The notes below the pieces were generated by a model, which saw only the letters and a list, made by a program, of their open reading frames with translations, made no database searches and was not told where the DNA came from. Source: Candidatus Parcubacteria bacterium (GTDB lineage: Bacteria > Patescibacteriota > Patescibacteriia > CAIXNZ01). Taken from it: 28,053 nucleotides of DNA. The stretch spans positions 1 to 28,053 of the forward strand of contig JAPLYF010000033.1 of the NCBI GenBank assembly GCA_026395675.1, in the 5' to 3' direction. Of this stretch, positions 14,667-23,104 are shown piece after piece. Each line of letters starts with the position of its first letter. Positions within the stretch are counted from its first letter, which is position 1. Made by a program: the position numbers and the translations under genes.

Positions 14667-14967
14667 CCTTCTCTTTACCAACAGTCAAAATTTTTAATTT
14701 AGCTAGATTTTTTTCAAGATAATCAACTTCTTGATTAAATAATCTAAAATCAGTTTCTCTGCCTTTAAATTCCTGGATATTGCCAAATTTATCAAATAAA
14801 TAAACGCCTACTTGTTCTCCCTTGCCATTCAGTCTTTGTGCGAAGAAATAACCGTCATCTAAGGGAATGATGCTGCCATTGGTAAAATTTTTACAAAAAT
14901 TTCTAACTTTCGATAATGCGGGATTTTGCTCCACCCCTGCTTTTGGCAACTCATTATTTTTAAACAT
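14659..14967 (-). CDS. Hypothetical protein
   Basis: This 102-residue soluble protein is not recognised. A central part rich in beta-strand and turns (IIPLDDGYFFAQRL, GVYLFDKFGNIQEF) is followed by a helix with LEKNLAKLKI. It begins three bases after the stop of the membrane-anchored protein at 14971, so the two are almost surely translated from one message and may act together. Confidence 0.65.
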   Translation of the reverse strand: MFKNNELPKAGVEQNPALSKVRNFCKNFTNGSIIPLDDGYFFAQRLNGKGEQVGVYLFDKFGNIQEFKGRETDFRLFNQEVDYLEKNLAKLKILTVGKEKVD

Positions 14968-14970
14968 AAA

Positions 14971-16089
14971 CTATTTGACTATTTTTATGATTATATGATC
15001 TTCAAAATAAGGCATTTTTTTCACCCAGGATGGGAAAAATGATATTTTTGCTCTTTCAATTGAATCAAAAGTTTGCAAATATGAGACCGCGTCAACAGCG
15101 TTTAATCGCGCTAATTTATCAGGCTGCAGAATCGGACTATTTTCACCAATGATCATTATCCCGCTAATAAAACTTTTAAGCTGCGCTAATTTATTTTTAA
15201 AATCAATTTTGTCTATATTATAAATTAAACTATCAACATCAGAACTAATTAATTGTTTATCTGGGGGCACTTGGCTTGTTAATGATTTTAAAGCAAAATT
15301 TTTAATATCAGTATTATCAAAAATAACACCCGTAACCTTGATTTTCAATTTCAAATTAAAATTCAAAACCTCATCACCAGCTTTATGATCAAATGTTTTA
15401 TCAATTATTTCCTTACTTAAAACATTGGTTTTGGAAGTATCCTCATTTTTAATAGCCTGCTGGGCTAATTCTTGAGAAAAATCAGTGACTGCTTTATCTA
15501 ATTCTTCTTGGGAGATTGCAGTTACTTCCTGGCCATTGGCTTTAAAATCCTGGATAGCTTGCGCATAAACTAAAGTCTGAACGCTCGGACTAAGGCCGGG
15601 AATTGTAAATTTGGTCTCAGCTTTGGCCAAAGGCAAACTTGGATTATCAGCATAGACATTAACCTCTGTTTTTCCCTGAGCCGGTATCTCAACTCTTTCC
15701 TTAAGACGATATAAAACATTATCAGGCGAGAGTAGTCTGGTCGTGGCGACTAAAATTTGATTTCTGGAAAGTCCATTGGTTATTTTTACTCTCCCGACAA
15801 TATCGCCCAAAAGAGATTTTTTGCCAGTGGTAACAAATAATTTTTCGCCGTCCAAGGATTGCTCAACAATTTTGCCCATAAAAACGCCCTGCTCTGGGTT
15901 TAAACCGGTTTGATTTTCCGTGATGGCAAAATTAAAATCTGTTTTTACCTCATCTTGCTTGGGATAAACCGTTACATAAGCATAAGACATGGTAAAATAA
16001 AAAATTACCACGACTAAAACTAAGGTTAAAATGATAAAACTGATTGCAATTTTTTTATAAATGTTTAAAGGTGGGTTTACGTGTCTCAT
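14971..16089 (-). CDS. Membrane-anchored surface protein resembling baseplate J-like proteins
   Basis: This 372-residue protein has a short cytoplasmic basic start, one transmembrane helix (about 13-34) and a long extracytoplasmic part beginning YVTVYPKQDEV. The pattern ATTRLLSPDNVLYRL...VEIPAQGKTEVNV...KFTIPGL matches proteins from candidate-phyla bacteria often annotated as baseplate J/gp47 family; I infer this from memory of that pattern. The rest is strands and helices with no catalytic motif. A cell-surface or envelope role is likely. It follows dnaE by 63 bases and precedes a hypothetical gene by three bases. Confidence 0.7.
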   Translation of the reverse strand: MRHVNPPLNIYKKIAISFIILTLVLVVVIFYFTMSYAYVTVYPKQDEVKTDFNFAITENQTGLNPEQGVFMGKIVEQSLDGEKLFVTTGKKSLLGDIVGRVKITNGLSRNQILVATTRLLSPDNVLYRLKERVEIPAQGKTEVNVYADNPSLPLAKAETKFTIPGLSPSVQTLVYAQAIQDFKANGQEVTAISQEELDKAVTDFSQELAQQAIKNEDTSKTNVLSKEIIDKTFDHKAGDEVLNFNLKLKIKVTGVIFDNTDIKNFALKSLTSQVPPDKQLISSDVDSLIYNIDKIDFKNKLAQLKSFISGIMIIGENSPILQPDKLARLNAVDAVSYLQTFDSIERAKISFFPSWVKKMPYFEDHIIIKIVK

Positions 16090-16152
16090 ATTTTTATTTT
16101 TATTTATTAATTAATATAAATTAAGTATAGCAAAAAATCAAAGCTCAGACAA

Positions 16153-19100
16153 TTACATTAATTTTACAAATCTGACTTCATTCAGATTATTAAGCTCTTT
16201 GAGCAAAATCGGATCTTCAAAATTAGCAAAAAAATTTGTTTCAATCTTACGAAAACGATCAGCCGCAATGGGCACAGCCAAAAAAACCTTATTTTTACCC
16301 TGGCTGGTCTGTAAAATCTTATTGAGTTTCGCAACGGTTTCAGCAGTCACGATCTTTTTGAAAAAAATGAAAATATTTTTGGCTTGTTTCTGCAAGTTAA
16401 TATTAATTTTTTGCAATTTAGTTTTAAGATCGGCTAAAATGTCACGACTTAAAGTTTTAACCTCATTGCAAATTACCTTGAAATCGCCGTCTTTATTGGA
16501 AACAGTGCCGCTAATAATCACAATATTATTTTCCAGCCAGGTCTCCCTTGTTTCATTATAAACACTGGGGAAAACAATTGTTTCCAAAGAATTATAAGTA
16601 TCTTCAATTTTCACAAAAAGCATGATTTCTCCCTTTTGGGTAATGACTTTTTTGATATTATTAATAACTCCCGCAATTCTGACATTGCCAGCCCCCAAGC
16701 CCTTTTTTATGTGCGTGGAAGTTAAAATATAACCATCCAGCTCTTTCTGATATTCAGTGAAAGGATGATCGGAAACATAAAGGCCTAACAGTTCTTTTTC
16801 CCAAGCCAATTCTTTTTCTTTGCTCACAGGCGGGTATTTATCCATTATTAAATTGTGTTTTATTTTTAATTCAGTTAAAGCGAACAAACTGTCCTGCAGT
16901 TTTGCTTCTTGGTTATTTACAACTTTAACAAAGTTTAATAATTTTTCCATATTCATCAGCATTTCATAGCGATCGCCAAACTGATCCAAGGTACCGCTTT
17001 TTATCAAGCTCTCCAGTGATTTCTTATTCAAGTCCTTATCTTTAATTCGGCTCAAAAAATCTTCCATTGATTGAAAAGGACCTGCCTCTTTCCTTTCTTT
17101 TATAATGGCTTTAGTCAGATTGGCGCCTACGTTCTTAATGGCTAACAAGCCAAATCTTATTCTCGGTTTTTTTTGTTTTAAACTCTCAGCCACAACTGTA
17201 AAACGCGTAAAACTCTCATTAATATCAGGCGCTAAAACTTCTATGCCCATGGTTCTGCATTCATTAACTTCCAGGGCTACGCGGTCAATATTACTTAAGT
17301 CAGAGGTTAAAAGCGAAGCCATAAATTCGGCAGGATAATGCGCCTTTAAATAAGCGGTTTGGTAGGCGATCAGAGCGTAACACGCCGCATGCGATCGGTT
17401 AAAACCATAGCCGGCAAATGGCTCTATAAAGGCAAAGATCTGCTCAGCTGTTTTTTTATTAATGCCGTTTTTTATACAGCCATTTACAAATTTATTTTCT
17501 TGTTCGATTAATAACGATTTGATTTTTTTACCAACTGCTTTTCTCAAAACATCAGCTTCAGACAAGGTAAAACCAGCTAAACTTCTGGCGATTTGTAGTA
17601 GCTGTTCCTGATAAATAGCCACGCCATTAGTTATTTTCAAAATCGGCTCTAATTTTTCATGCAAATAACTGGGTTTGGTTTTTCCATTTTTATTGCTGAT
17701 ATATTCAGGAATATGCTCCATGGGACCAGGGCGATACATGGCTACCATGGCAATAATATCTTCAAATTCAGTGGGCTTTAATTGTCTCAAATACCTTTTC
17801 ATGCCACTGGATTCTAACTGAAAAACACCCGTGGTTTCACCTTTTTGCAACAATTCAAAAGTTTTTTTGTCAGCCAAAGGCAACTTTTCTATTTCAATTT
17901 TGGTCTCATGAATTTTTTCAATTGTTTCTAAAGTATTTTCAATGGTCGTTAAATTGCTCAGGCCTAAAAAGTCCATTTTTAAAAGACCCAAATCTTCTAC
18001 TGGGTGCAATGAATATTGCGAAACAATAACATTGTCGCCGCTGGTTGAATATTGTAAGGGCAAATAATCATCTAAAGACCCTGGAGTAATAACCACACCG
18101 CAAGCATGTGTCGAAGCATGCCTGCAAACACCCTCAAGCTTAATGGCATTATCAAGCAATTCTTTACAATCTTTGTTCTTTTTGTATTCTTCTCTTAAAT
18201 CCAGGACTTTTTCAAGAGCAACTTTTAATTTCAGATTCATTGGAATCATTTTCGCTATCTTATCGCAATAACTATAAGGCAAGCCAAGAGCCCGGCCAAC
18301 ATCGCGCACTGCCGCACGTGCGGCCATGGTGCCAAAAGTTATAATTTGGGCGACATGATCTTTGCCATATTTTTCCTCTACATAATGAATGACTTCATCG
18401 CGTCTGATATCAGCAAAATCAGTGTCAATATCAGGCATGGAAATTCTGTCAGGATTTAAAAATCTTTCAAACAGCAAATCATAAGCCAAGGGATCAATAT
18501 CCGTAGTTCTGGTTAGATAAGCTACGATGCTACCCGCAGCTGAACCGCGGCCCGGTCCTACCACTATCCCATTATCTTTCGCCCAATTAATAAAATCAGC
18601 CACAATTAAAAAATAAGGGGCAAAACCAGTTTTTTCAATCACCGAGAGCTCGAATTCTAAACGTTCCAAAATTTCTTTTTTTCTAAATTCTTGACTTTGG
18701 GAACGGGTTAATATTTTTTTCTCGTCTATCTGCCAATTAAAATTTTCTTCTAATTTACCGCCATATCTAAAAATTAAACCTTCAAAACACAGTTTTTTTA
18801 AATATTCAATTGCCGGCATTCCGCCAGGTACCTCAAATTTGGGCAAGATATTTTTGCCAAATTCTATATCCACATTGCAAGCTTCGGCTATTTTTTCAGT
18901 ATTGCTAATTGCCTCTGGGCAATCTTTAAAATCTTTAATCATCTGTTTTGTTGTCCTTAAAGAAAATTCATCGTTCATCATTGACAAACGATTTGTTTCT
19001 TGGATTTTCCGGTTTGTCTGGACACAAAGCAAAATGTCCTGAGCTTTGGCATCTTCTGTATTTAAATAATGAGTGTCATTGGTGGCAACCAATCCAATGC

Positions 19101-19695
19101 CGCTCTTTTTTGCAAGTTTTTTTAGTTCTTCATTAACAAAATTTTGTTCTTTAATCTGCGGATGATGCTGCAGCTCTAAGAAAAAATTGTCTGGACCAAA
19201 AATCTTTAAATACTTTTCCAAAACTGAAGCAGCTTTATCTAAATCTTTATAAGTTAAAATAGCATTGGGAATTTCTCCTTCCAAACATGCTGATAAGCCA
19301 ATTAAACCATCCTTATATTTATCCAATATTTCCAAGTCAATTCTCGGCTTATAATAAAAACCCTCGAGGTTAGCAATAGTGACTAATTTCAAAAGATTTC
19401 TATATCCTAAATTATTCTTGGCTAATAAAATTAAATGATATCTTTCTTCATCAATTTTGGTTCGTTTATTAAAACGACCATAAGGCGCGACATAAGTTTC
19501 TATTCCCAAAATTGGCTTGAGTCCTGCTTTTTTGGCTTTTTGATAAAATTCAATAATACCATACATTGAACCATGGTCTGTTAAAGCCATTGCCTCCATG
19601 CCATCGGCTTTGGCTTTTCCCACTAAGTCATCAATTTTAGCCATGCCGTCTAGCAGGCTATAATGCGAATGAACATGAAGCGGTACAAACTTCAT
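16153..19695 (-). CDS. dnaE: DNA polymerase III alpha subunit
   Basis: This 1180-residue replicative polymerase is of the DnaE type. It starts with a PHP domain whose metal-ligand motifs look intact: H7-x-H9, TDHG near 39-42, HLILLA, and NDTH near 210. The palm carries GPGRGSAAGS, the catalytic PDIDTDF near residue 420, and the later FEDIIAMVAMYRPGPM block. Helix-hairpin-helix and OB-fold segments (VRIAGVINNIKK...KGEIMLFVKIED) complete it. Length is normal for DnaE1. An intact PHP domain may provide proofreading in organisms without a separate epsilon subunit; this is inference. No Shine-Dalgarno is seen. A truncated second copy of the first nine codons lies upstream at 19769-19795. Confidence 0.97.
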   Translation of the reverse strand: MKFVPLHVHSHYSLLDGMAKIDDLVGKAKADGMEAMALTDHGSMYGIIEFYQKAKKAGLKPILGIETYVAPYGRFNKRTKIDEERYHLILLAKNNLGYRNLLKLVTIANLEGFYYKPRIDLEILDKYKDGLIGLSACLEGEIPNAILTYKDLDKAASVLEKYLKIFGPDNFFLELQHHPQIKEQNFVNEELKKLAKKSGIGLVATNDTHYLNTEDAKAQDILLCVQTNRKIQETNRLSMMNDEFSLRTTKQMIKDFKDCPEAISNTEKIAEACNVDIEFGKNILPKFEVPGGMPAIEYLKKLCFEGLIFRYGGKLEENFNWQIDEKKILTRSQSQEFRKKEILERLEFELSVIEKTGFAPYFLIVADFINWAKDNGIVVGPGRGSAAGSIVAYLTRTTDIDPLAYDLLFERFLNPDRISMPDIDTDFADIRRDEVIHYVEEKYGKDHVAQIITFGTMAARAAVRDVGRALGLPYSYCDKIAKMIPMNLKLKVALEKVLDLREEYKKNKDCKELLDNAIKLEGVCRHASTHACGVVITPGSLDDYLPLQYSTSGDNVIVSQYSLHPVEDLGLLKMDFLGLSNLTTIENTLETIEKIHETKIEIEKLPLADKKTFELLQKGETTGVFQLESSGMKRYLRQLKPTEFEDIIAMVAMYRPGPMEHIPEYISNKNGKTKPSYLHEKLEPILKITNGVAIYQEQLLQIARSLAGFTLSEADVLRKAVGKKIKSLLIEQENKFVNGCIKNGINKKTAEQIFAFIEPFAGYGFNRSHAACYALIAYQTAYLKAHYPAEFMASLLTSDLSNIDRVALEVNECRTMGIEVLAPDINESFTRFTVVAESLKQKKPRIRFGLLAIKNVGANLTKAIIKERKEAGPFQSMEDFLSRIKDKDLNKKSLESLIKSGTLDQFGDRYEMLMNMEKLLNFVKVVNNQEAKLQDSLFALTELKIKHNLIMDKYPPVSKEKELAWEKELLGLYVSDHPFTEYQKELDGYILTSTHIKKGLGAGNVRIAGVINNIKKVITQKGEIMLFVKIEDTYNSLETIVFPSVYNETRETWLENNIVIISGTVSNKDGDFKVICNEVKTLSRDILADLKTKLQKININLQKQAKNIFIFFKKIVTAETVAKLNKILQTSQGKNKVFLAVPIAADRFRKIETNFFANFEDPILLKELNNLNEVRFVKLM

Positions 19696-19745
19696 AGATA
19701 TATAAAATAAGATATAAAAATTAAACGTTTAAAATCTGAGTCTCG

Positions 19746-19769
19746 CCCTGAACCTAACATGGTTCAGGG
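19746..19769. repeat. Perfect hairpin abutting the duplicated dnaE start
   Basis: CCCTGAACC-TAACAT-GGTTCAGGG is a 9-bp perfect stem with a six-base loop. It ends exactly where similarity to the dnaE start ends. Confidence 0.85.
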
Positions 19770-19795
19770 TGAACGTGAAGCGGAACAAATTTCAT
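19769..19795 (-). pseudogene. Truncated duplicate of the dnaE 5' end
   Basis: Read on the minus strand from the ATG at 19795, nine codons spell MKFVPLHVH, identical to the true dnaE start at 19695. The DNA differs at four positions, all third codon positions. The frame then enters the hairpin at 19746-19769 and stops at TAG (19754-19756) after 13 codons. It is either a relic of a diverged second polymerase/PHP gene or of an earlier dnaE start, or a leader peptide. Confidence 0.6.
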
Positions 19796-19809
19796 ATCGA
19801 TACAAATTT

Positions 19810-19832
19810 ACCCCGAAGGGGTCCCTTTGGGA
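19810..19832. repeat. Small tandem hairpin pair
   Basis: ACCCC-GAA-GGGGT (19810-19822) shares its last base with TCCC-TTT-GGGA (19822-19832). It is another tandem pair with three-base loops. TCCCTTTGGGA recurs near 27295. Confidence 0.7.
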
Positions 19833-19928
19833 CAAATCAAATACAAATATTACAAATCAATTCTTTTTAGATTCGCTTTAAAGTTTTATTTTTATTTTTT
19901 ATTTGATAGTTAAATTATACCTCAATAA

Positions 19929-21383
19929 TTAGCCTTTCACAACTCCCAAGGGATAGAGCTGGACCACTTTTTTGGCCAGGCCTGCTTTGGCCACCAAATC
20001 TACGACTTCACTCACATCTTTATAGGCCAAAGGCGCTTCTTCAGCGATATCTGCAAACGAAGCGCAGCGCACTAAAATGCCTCTTTTTTCTAGTTCTTCT
20101 TTAATTTGTCGGCCACTGACCTGCCTTTTAGCCGCTGACCTTGATAAACGACGCCCAGCGCCATGACAGACCGAGCCAAAGGTCTCTGCTTCTGCTTTTT
20201 GAGTCCCTGCCAAAACATAGGAAGAAGTGCCCATGGTTCCAGGTATGAAAATCGGCTGGCCAACTTTTTTATATCTAGCTGGAATTAATGGATTGCCTGG
20301 GCCAAAAGCGCGTGTTGCTCCCTTTCTGTGCATGCAAACTTCAACCTTTTTACTGTCTATTTCATAAACTTCTTTCTTGGCGATATTATGGGCTACATCG
20401 TAAATTAATTTTAAGTCAGCTTTTTCGCCAAATTCTTTATCGAGTTCACTTTTAAATACTTGCCTGGATAAATAAGTTAAATACTGCCTGTTAACCCAGG
20501 CAAAATTTGCTGCCGCACTCATAGCGCTAAAATAATCCTGGCCTTCTTTTGAATCAAGTGGGGCATAAATTAATTCACGGTCAGGCAACTTTAATTTCCA
20601 TTCATAAAGTTTGCGGTTTAAAATCCTTAAATAATCAGTGCAGGTCTGGTGACCGAGGCCGCGAGAACCAGTATGAACCATGACCATTATCTGGTTGGGA
20701 AATAAACCAAATATTTTGGCGATCTCCTCATCAAAAATTTTGGCCACATACTGGACTTCCAAAAAATGATTGCCTGAACCCAATGTGCCAATCTGATCCT
20801 GACCTCTTTTTTTAGCTGCTTCAGAAACTTTATCAGGATTTGCAGATACTATCCTGCCATTTTCTTCGCAATTTTCTTTATCTTCTTTAGTCGCAAAACC
20901 TTTTTTTATTGCCCAATCAATACCTTCGGCCATAACTGTATCCAGTTCTTGTTTAGTAACAACTAACTTCCCACCTTTGCCAACACCGCTTGGCACGGTT
21001 CTAAATAATGAATCAATTAAGTGTTCAAACTTGGGAACTAATTCAGGTTTAGTAATTTGGCTGCTCAAAAGTCTGACACCACAATTTATATCATATCCAA
21101 CCCCGCCAGGTGAAATCACTCCTCCGTCCCATTTTATCGCTGCCACACCGCCTATGGGAAAGCCATAACCCTGATGAATATCTGGCATGGCTAAAGAATA
21201 CTTTAAAATTCCTGGCAAAGTTGCCACATTAACTGCCTGCTCCAAAGACCTGTCCTCTAAAATCGCTTCTAATAACTTTTCATCAGTATAAATCCTGGCT
21301 GGCACGCGCATATCAGAACGGAATTCCTTGGGGATTTCAAACAGATAGTCATTGATTTTTTTGAGATTTTGTCTGGTAATCAT
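19929..21383 (-). CDS. rtcB: RNA-splicing ligase RtcB
   Basis: RtcB joins 2',3'-cyclic phosphate (or 3'-phosphate) and 5'-hydroxyl RNA ends using GTP and Mn2+, in tRNA splicing or RNA repair. The metal and guanylate residues are all present: D98 and C101 in YDINCGVR, H206 in GSGNHFLE, H237 in VHTGSRG, H332 in DVAHN, and the guanylated histidine H407 in CHGAGRRLSR. The length of 484 and a constant +3 offset from the Pyrococcus residue numbers indicate a complete archaeal-type enzyme. Its activator archease is encoded just upstream in the same direction, 55 bases away. Confidence 0.98.
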   Translation of the reverse strand: MITRQNLKKINDYLFEIPKEFRSDMRVPARIYTDEKLLEAILEDRSLEQAVNVATLPGILKYSLAMPDIHQGYGFPIGGVAAIKWDGGVISPGGVGYDINCGVRLLSSQITKPELVPKFEHLIDSLFRTVPSGVGKGGKLVVTKQELDTVMAEGIDWAIKKGFATKEDKENCEENGRIVSANPDKVSEAAKKRGQDQIGTLGSGNHFLEVQYVAKIFDEEIAKIFGLFPNQIMVMVHTGSRGLGHQTCTDYLRILNRKLYEWKLKLPDRELIYAPLDSKEGQDYFSAMSAAANFAWVNRQYLTYLSRQVFKSELDKEFGEKADLKLIYDVAHNIAKKEVYEIDSKKVEVCMHRKGATRAFGPGNPLIPARYKKVGQPIFIPGTMGTSSYVLAGTQKAEAETFGSVCHGAGRRLSRSAAKRQVSGRQIKEELEKRGILVRCASFADIAEEAPLAYKDVSEVVDLVAKAGLAKKVVQLYPLGVVKG

Positions 21384-21438
21384 ATTTTAATAATTCTTGG
21401 AAGTATTAGTAGATTCGTATTCAATTCGTAAATTAGTA

Positions 21439-21861
21439 TCAGATATCAAATACCACCTCTGCCACCAAATTCCCTTCCTGATTTTCTTCTAATTTTAATT
21501 CATTATATGTCGCTGCTTTTATTTCCAGTTTAAAACCTTTTACTTTAAAACCCTTTACCACGCCCTCAGCTATCCAATGTTTATCTATTTTAAATATTGC
21601 CAAATCAAAATTATTATAAACCACATTATTAACATCGCTTAAATAAACCAATTGATTTAAAAAATCAACTAAAAGCTCCGGCAATTCATTAGCTTTTACT
21701 TTAATTTCAATTTCAACTGGCTGGTCCTTTAATATTGCTTTTGGTTCACTAATATTCTCAAACATGCCCAAAGCCATATTAGCAAAAACCTCTTCTTTTG
21801 TTTTGCCAAAAGCCCGAATTTTTAAATCAGCAGTATGCTCTAAATTTTCATATTTTTTCAT
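21439..21861 (-). CDS. Archease, RtcB activator
   Basis: This 140-residue protein has the archease hallmarks: EHTADLKIRAFG (8-19, D12 a metal ligand), a LLVDFLNQLVYLSD-type helix, KAATYNELKL near the end, and a C-terminal acidic residue in VVFDI. Archease helps RtcB turn over by promoting guanylation and metal loading. Its position between the presenilin-like gene (stop one base upstream of this start) and rtcB makes a co-transcribed unit. Confidence is high because the motifs and the partner gene agree. Confidence 0.95.
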   Translation of the reverse strand: MKKYENLEHTADLKIRAFGKTKEEVFANMALGMFENISEPKAILKDQPVEIEIKVKANELPELLVDFLNQLVYLSDVNNVVYNNFDLAIFKIDKHWIAEGVVKGFKVKGFKLEIKAATYNELKLEENQEGNLVAEVVFDI

Positions 21862-21862
21862 A

Positions 21863-22705
21863 CTAAAATAAAAATGAAATTAAAAAGCCCAATAAAGTGC
21901 CCAAAACAATTGGTGGCAGACCTGGCATCGGGGCTCTTTCCTCTTGGGTTACAAATAGAATATATAAAAAAATAAAACCCAATATTGCTCCCAGAGCAGT
22001 TATTAAGCTGGTTAATAAATTAATTTTCAAACAAGTAATAACAAAAATCGCTGGTATGGCAATATCTCCGGTGCCCACAAACATAAACTGCGATTGCGGG
22101 ATTACATCCTTAACTTTGTTAAATAACCCTTTATATCCGGGTGGAATAATCAGAGCAAAATGAACCTTTTTCTCTGCCATTTCACGAAACATTTTAACCA
22201 TGTGCTTGGTTTTATAAACAGCCCAAAAGTCATAAATGGCGATTAAAATCAAAATAATAATTGCTGACCTTGGTTCCAGATCAAAACCTAAAATCACTGA
22301 CAAGCCGCTAATGGCCAAAACCAGCATAATATCATGCATTAAAATATTGCGGAATATTAGCCAGTAAGCCAATATAACAATTATAACAATCAAATCATAA
22401 GGCCAAGTAAAATAGGCCTGGCTAAAAATCAAAAGACCCTCAATTACAGCCAAATAAAATAAAATCTGTAAAACCCAGGGTCTTTTAAAATATTTTAAGA
22501 TTAATAAAAGAGCGATTGTAGCCACAATAAAGGTAATAATAAATTGCCAGACCGTAAAATTAGTATGTAAAAAAATTGCTTGGCTAATAGCTGTCATTGA
22601 TAAAATATTTAAAGCTGTACCAATGGCCAAAAATAAGCAAAATGAATATAAAAATAGCTCAAAAATAAAGCCAAAATTTATAAAATGTCGCCAGTTTAAT
22701 TTCAT
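21863..22705 (-). CDS. Presenilin/signal-peptide-peptidase-type intramembrane aspartyl protease
   Basis: This 280-residue polytopic membrane protein has about nine hydrophobic segments. It carries the two catalytic aspartates of GxGD proteases: Y158-D159 in one helix and G211-T-G-D214 in the next. The third hallmark, PAL, is P261-G262-L263 in MPGLPPIVLG, one residue off consensus. This matches archaeal presenilin/SPP homologues (PF06550 type); such enzymes cleave transmembrane helices. A TATAAT hexamer ends seven bases before the ATG, predicting a leaderless message. It is the first gene of a unit with archease and rtcB, and it lies directly downstream of the candidate structured RNA. Confidence 0.85.
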   Translation of the reverse strand: MKLNWRHFINFGFIFELFLYSFCLFLAIGTALNILSMTAISQAIFLHTNFTVWQFIITFIVATIALLLILKYFKRPWVLQILFYLAVIEGLLIFSQAYFTWPYDLIVIIVILAYWLIFRNILMHDIMLVLAISGLSVILGFDLEPRSAIIILILIAIYDFWAVYKTKHMVKMFREMAEKKVHFALIIPPGYKGLFNKVKDVIPQSQFMFVGTGDIAIPAIFVITCLKINLLTSLITALGAILGFIFLYILFVTQEERAPMPGLPPIVLGTLLGFLISFLF

Positions 22706-22711
22706 GGCTTA

Positions 22712-22717
22712 ATTATA
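22712..22717 (-). promoter_or_regulatory. -10 element for a leaderless protease-archease-rtcB message
   Basis: TATAAT on the minus strand is separated from the ATG at 22705 by six bases, which would put transcription initiation at or next to the start codon. No good -35 is visible. Confidence 0.5.
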
Positions 22718-22742
22718 GCATTAAAAAAGTGTTATAATAAAG

Positions 22743-22774
22743 AAAATAAAAGCCCCTCTAGGAATAGAGGAGCT
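22743..22774 (-). terminator. Intrinsic terminator of the structured RNA
   Basis: On the minus strand AGCTCCTCTA (complement of 22765-22774) pairs with TAGAGGGGCT (22751-22760) with one mismatch and a four-base loop, followed by TTTATTTTCT. It lies about 45 bases upstream of the presenilin-like gene. Confidence 0.85.
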
Positions 22775-23066
22775 GGAATGTAAATTAGAACCTTGATTGC
22801 GCAGACGCAAATATGCAAAAATTGCATCTTTCTTTGGATGTTTTGGCCAAAGCTTGGGTATTTTTCTGGCATGCCAGACTCTTGGAATTAAATTCCGGCA
22901 TTTAAACAGGCAGGAACACGCCCTTTTCGCACCAGGAAAATAGTTTCCTCGTTCCCGCTATCAACGAACTGGGAGGATCGAGATTGCGAGAATGTGCGCC
23001 CTTTTTCAACTGCCCGGCTCTCCTGGAATCAGATTAACACCCAAAACGCAAATCAAGGTTCTGAAC
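22743..23066 (-). ncRNA. Candidate structured non-coding RNA (about 320 nt), unknown family
   Basis: This gene-free stretch is visibly more GC-rich than the spacers around it. It is closed by a 15-bp helix with one bulged A: 22787-22801 with 23047-23062. Inside are TTGGGT/ACCCAA (22854-22859 with 23039-23044), GGCAG/CTGCC (22909-22913 with 23010-23014), TTTTCGCA/TGCGAGAA (22924-22931 with 22985-22992), and local hairpins at 22813-22827, 22832-22852, 22865-22878, 22884-22896 and 22934-22947. A consensus promoter on the minus strand would start transcription within a few bases of the closing helix, and an intrinsic terminator lies at the other end. It does not show the RNase P, tmRNA, 4.5S or 6S signatures that I know. 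It may be a free RNA, or a long attenuated leader of the protease-archease-rtcB operon. Confidence 0.7.
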
Positions 23067-23070
23067 CAAT

Positions 23071-23097
23071 ATTATAAAATCTGATTAAACATGTCAA
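23071..23097 (-). promoter_or_regulatory. Consensus promoter of the structured RNA
   Basis: On the minus strand TTGACA (23092-23097) and TATAAT (23071-23076) are both perfect; the spacer is short, at 15 bases. The predicted start near 23064 falls at the 5' arm of the RNA's closing helix. Confidence 0.72.
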
Positions 23098-23104
23098 ATC
23101 ACTT

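Noticed and set aside
16199..17338. Plus-strand frames opposite dnaE
   Set aside because: They are antisense shadows of a strongly conserved polymerase gene with no independent start signals.
22743..23066. RNase P RNA, tmRNA, 6S or SRP RNA
   Set aside because: I find no GAGGAAAGTCC or ACAGAAA of RNase P, no tRNA-like ends or tag frame of tmRNA, no GGTCAGG/GGAAGCAGC of SRP, and the length and branching do not fit 6S.
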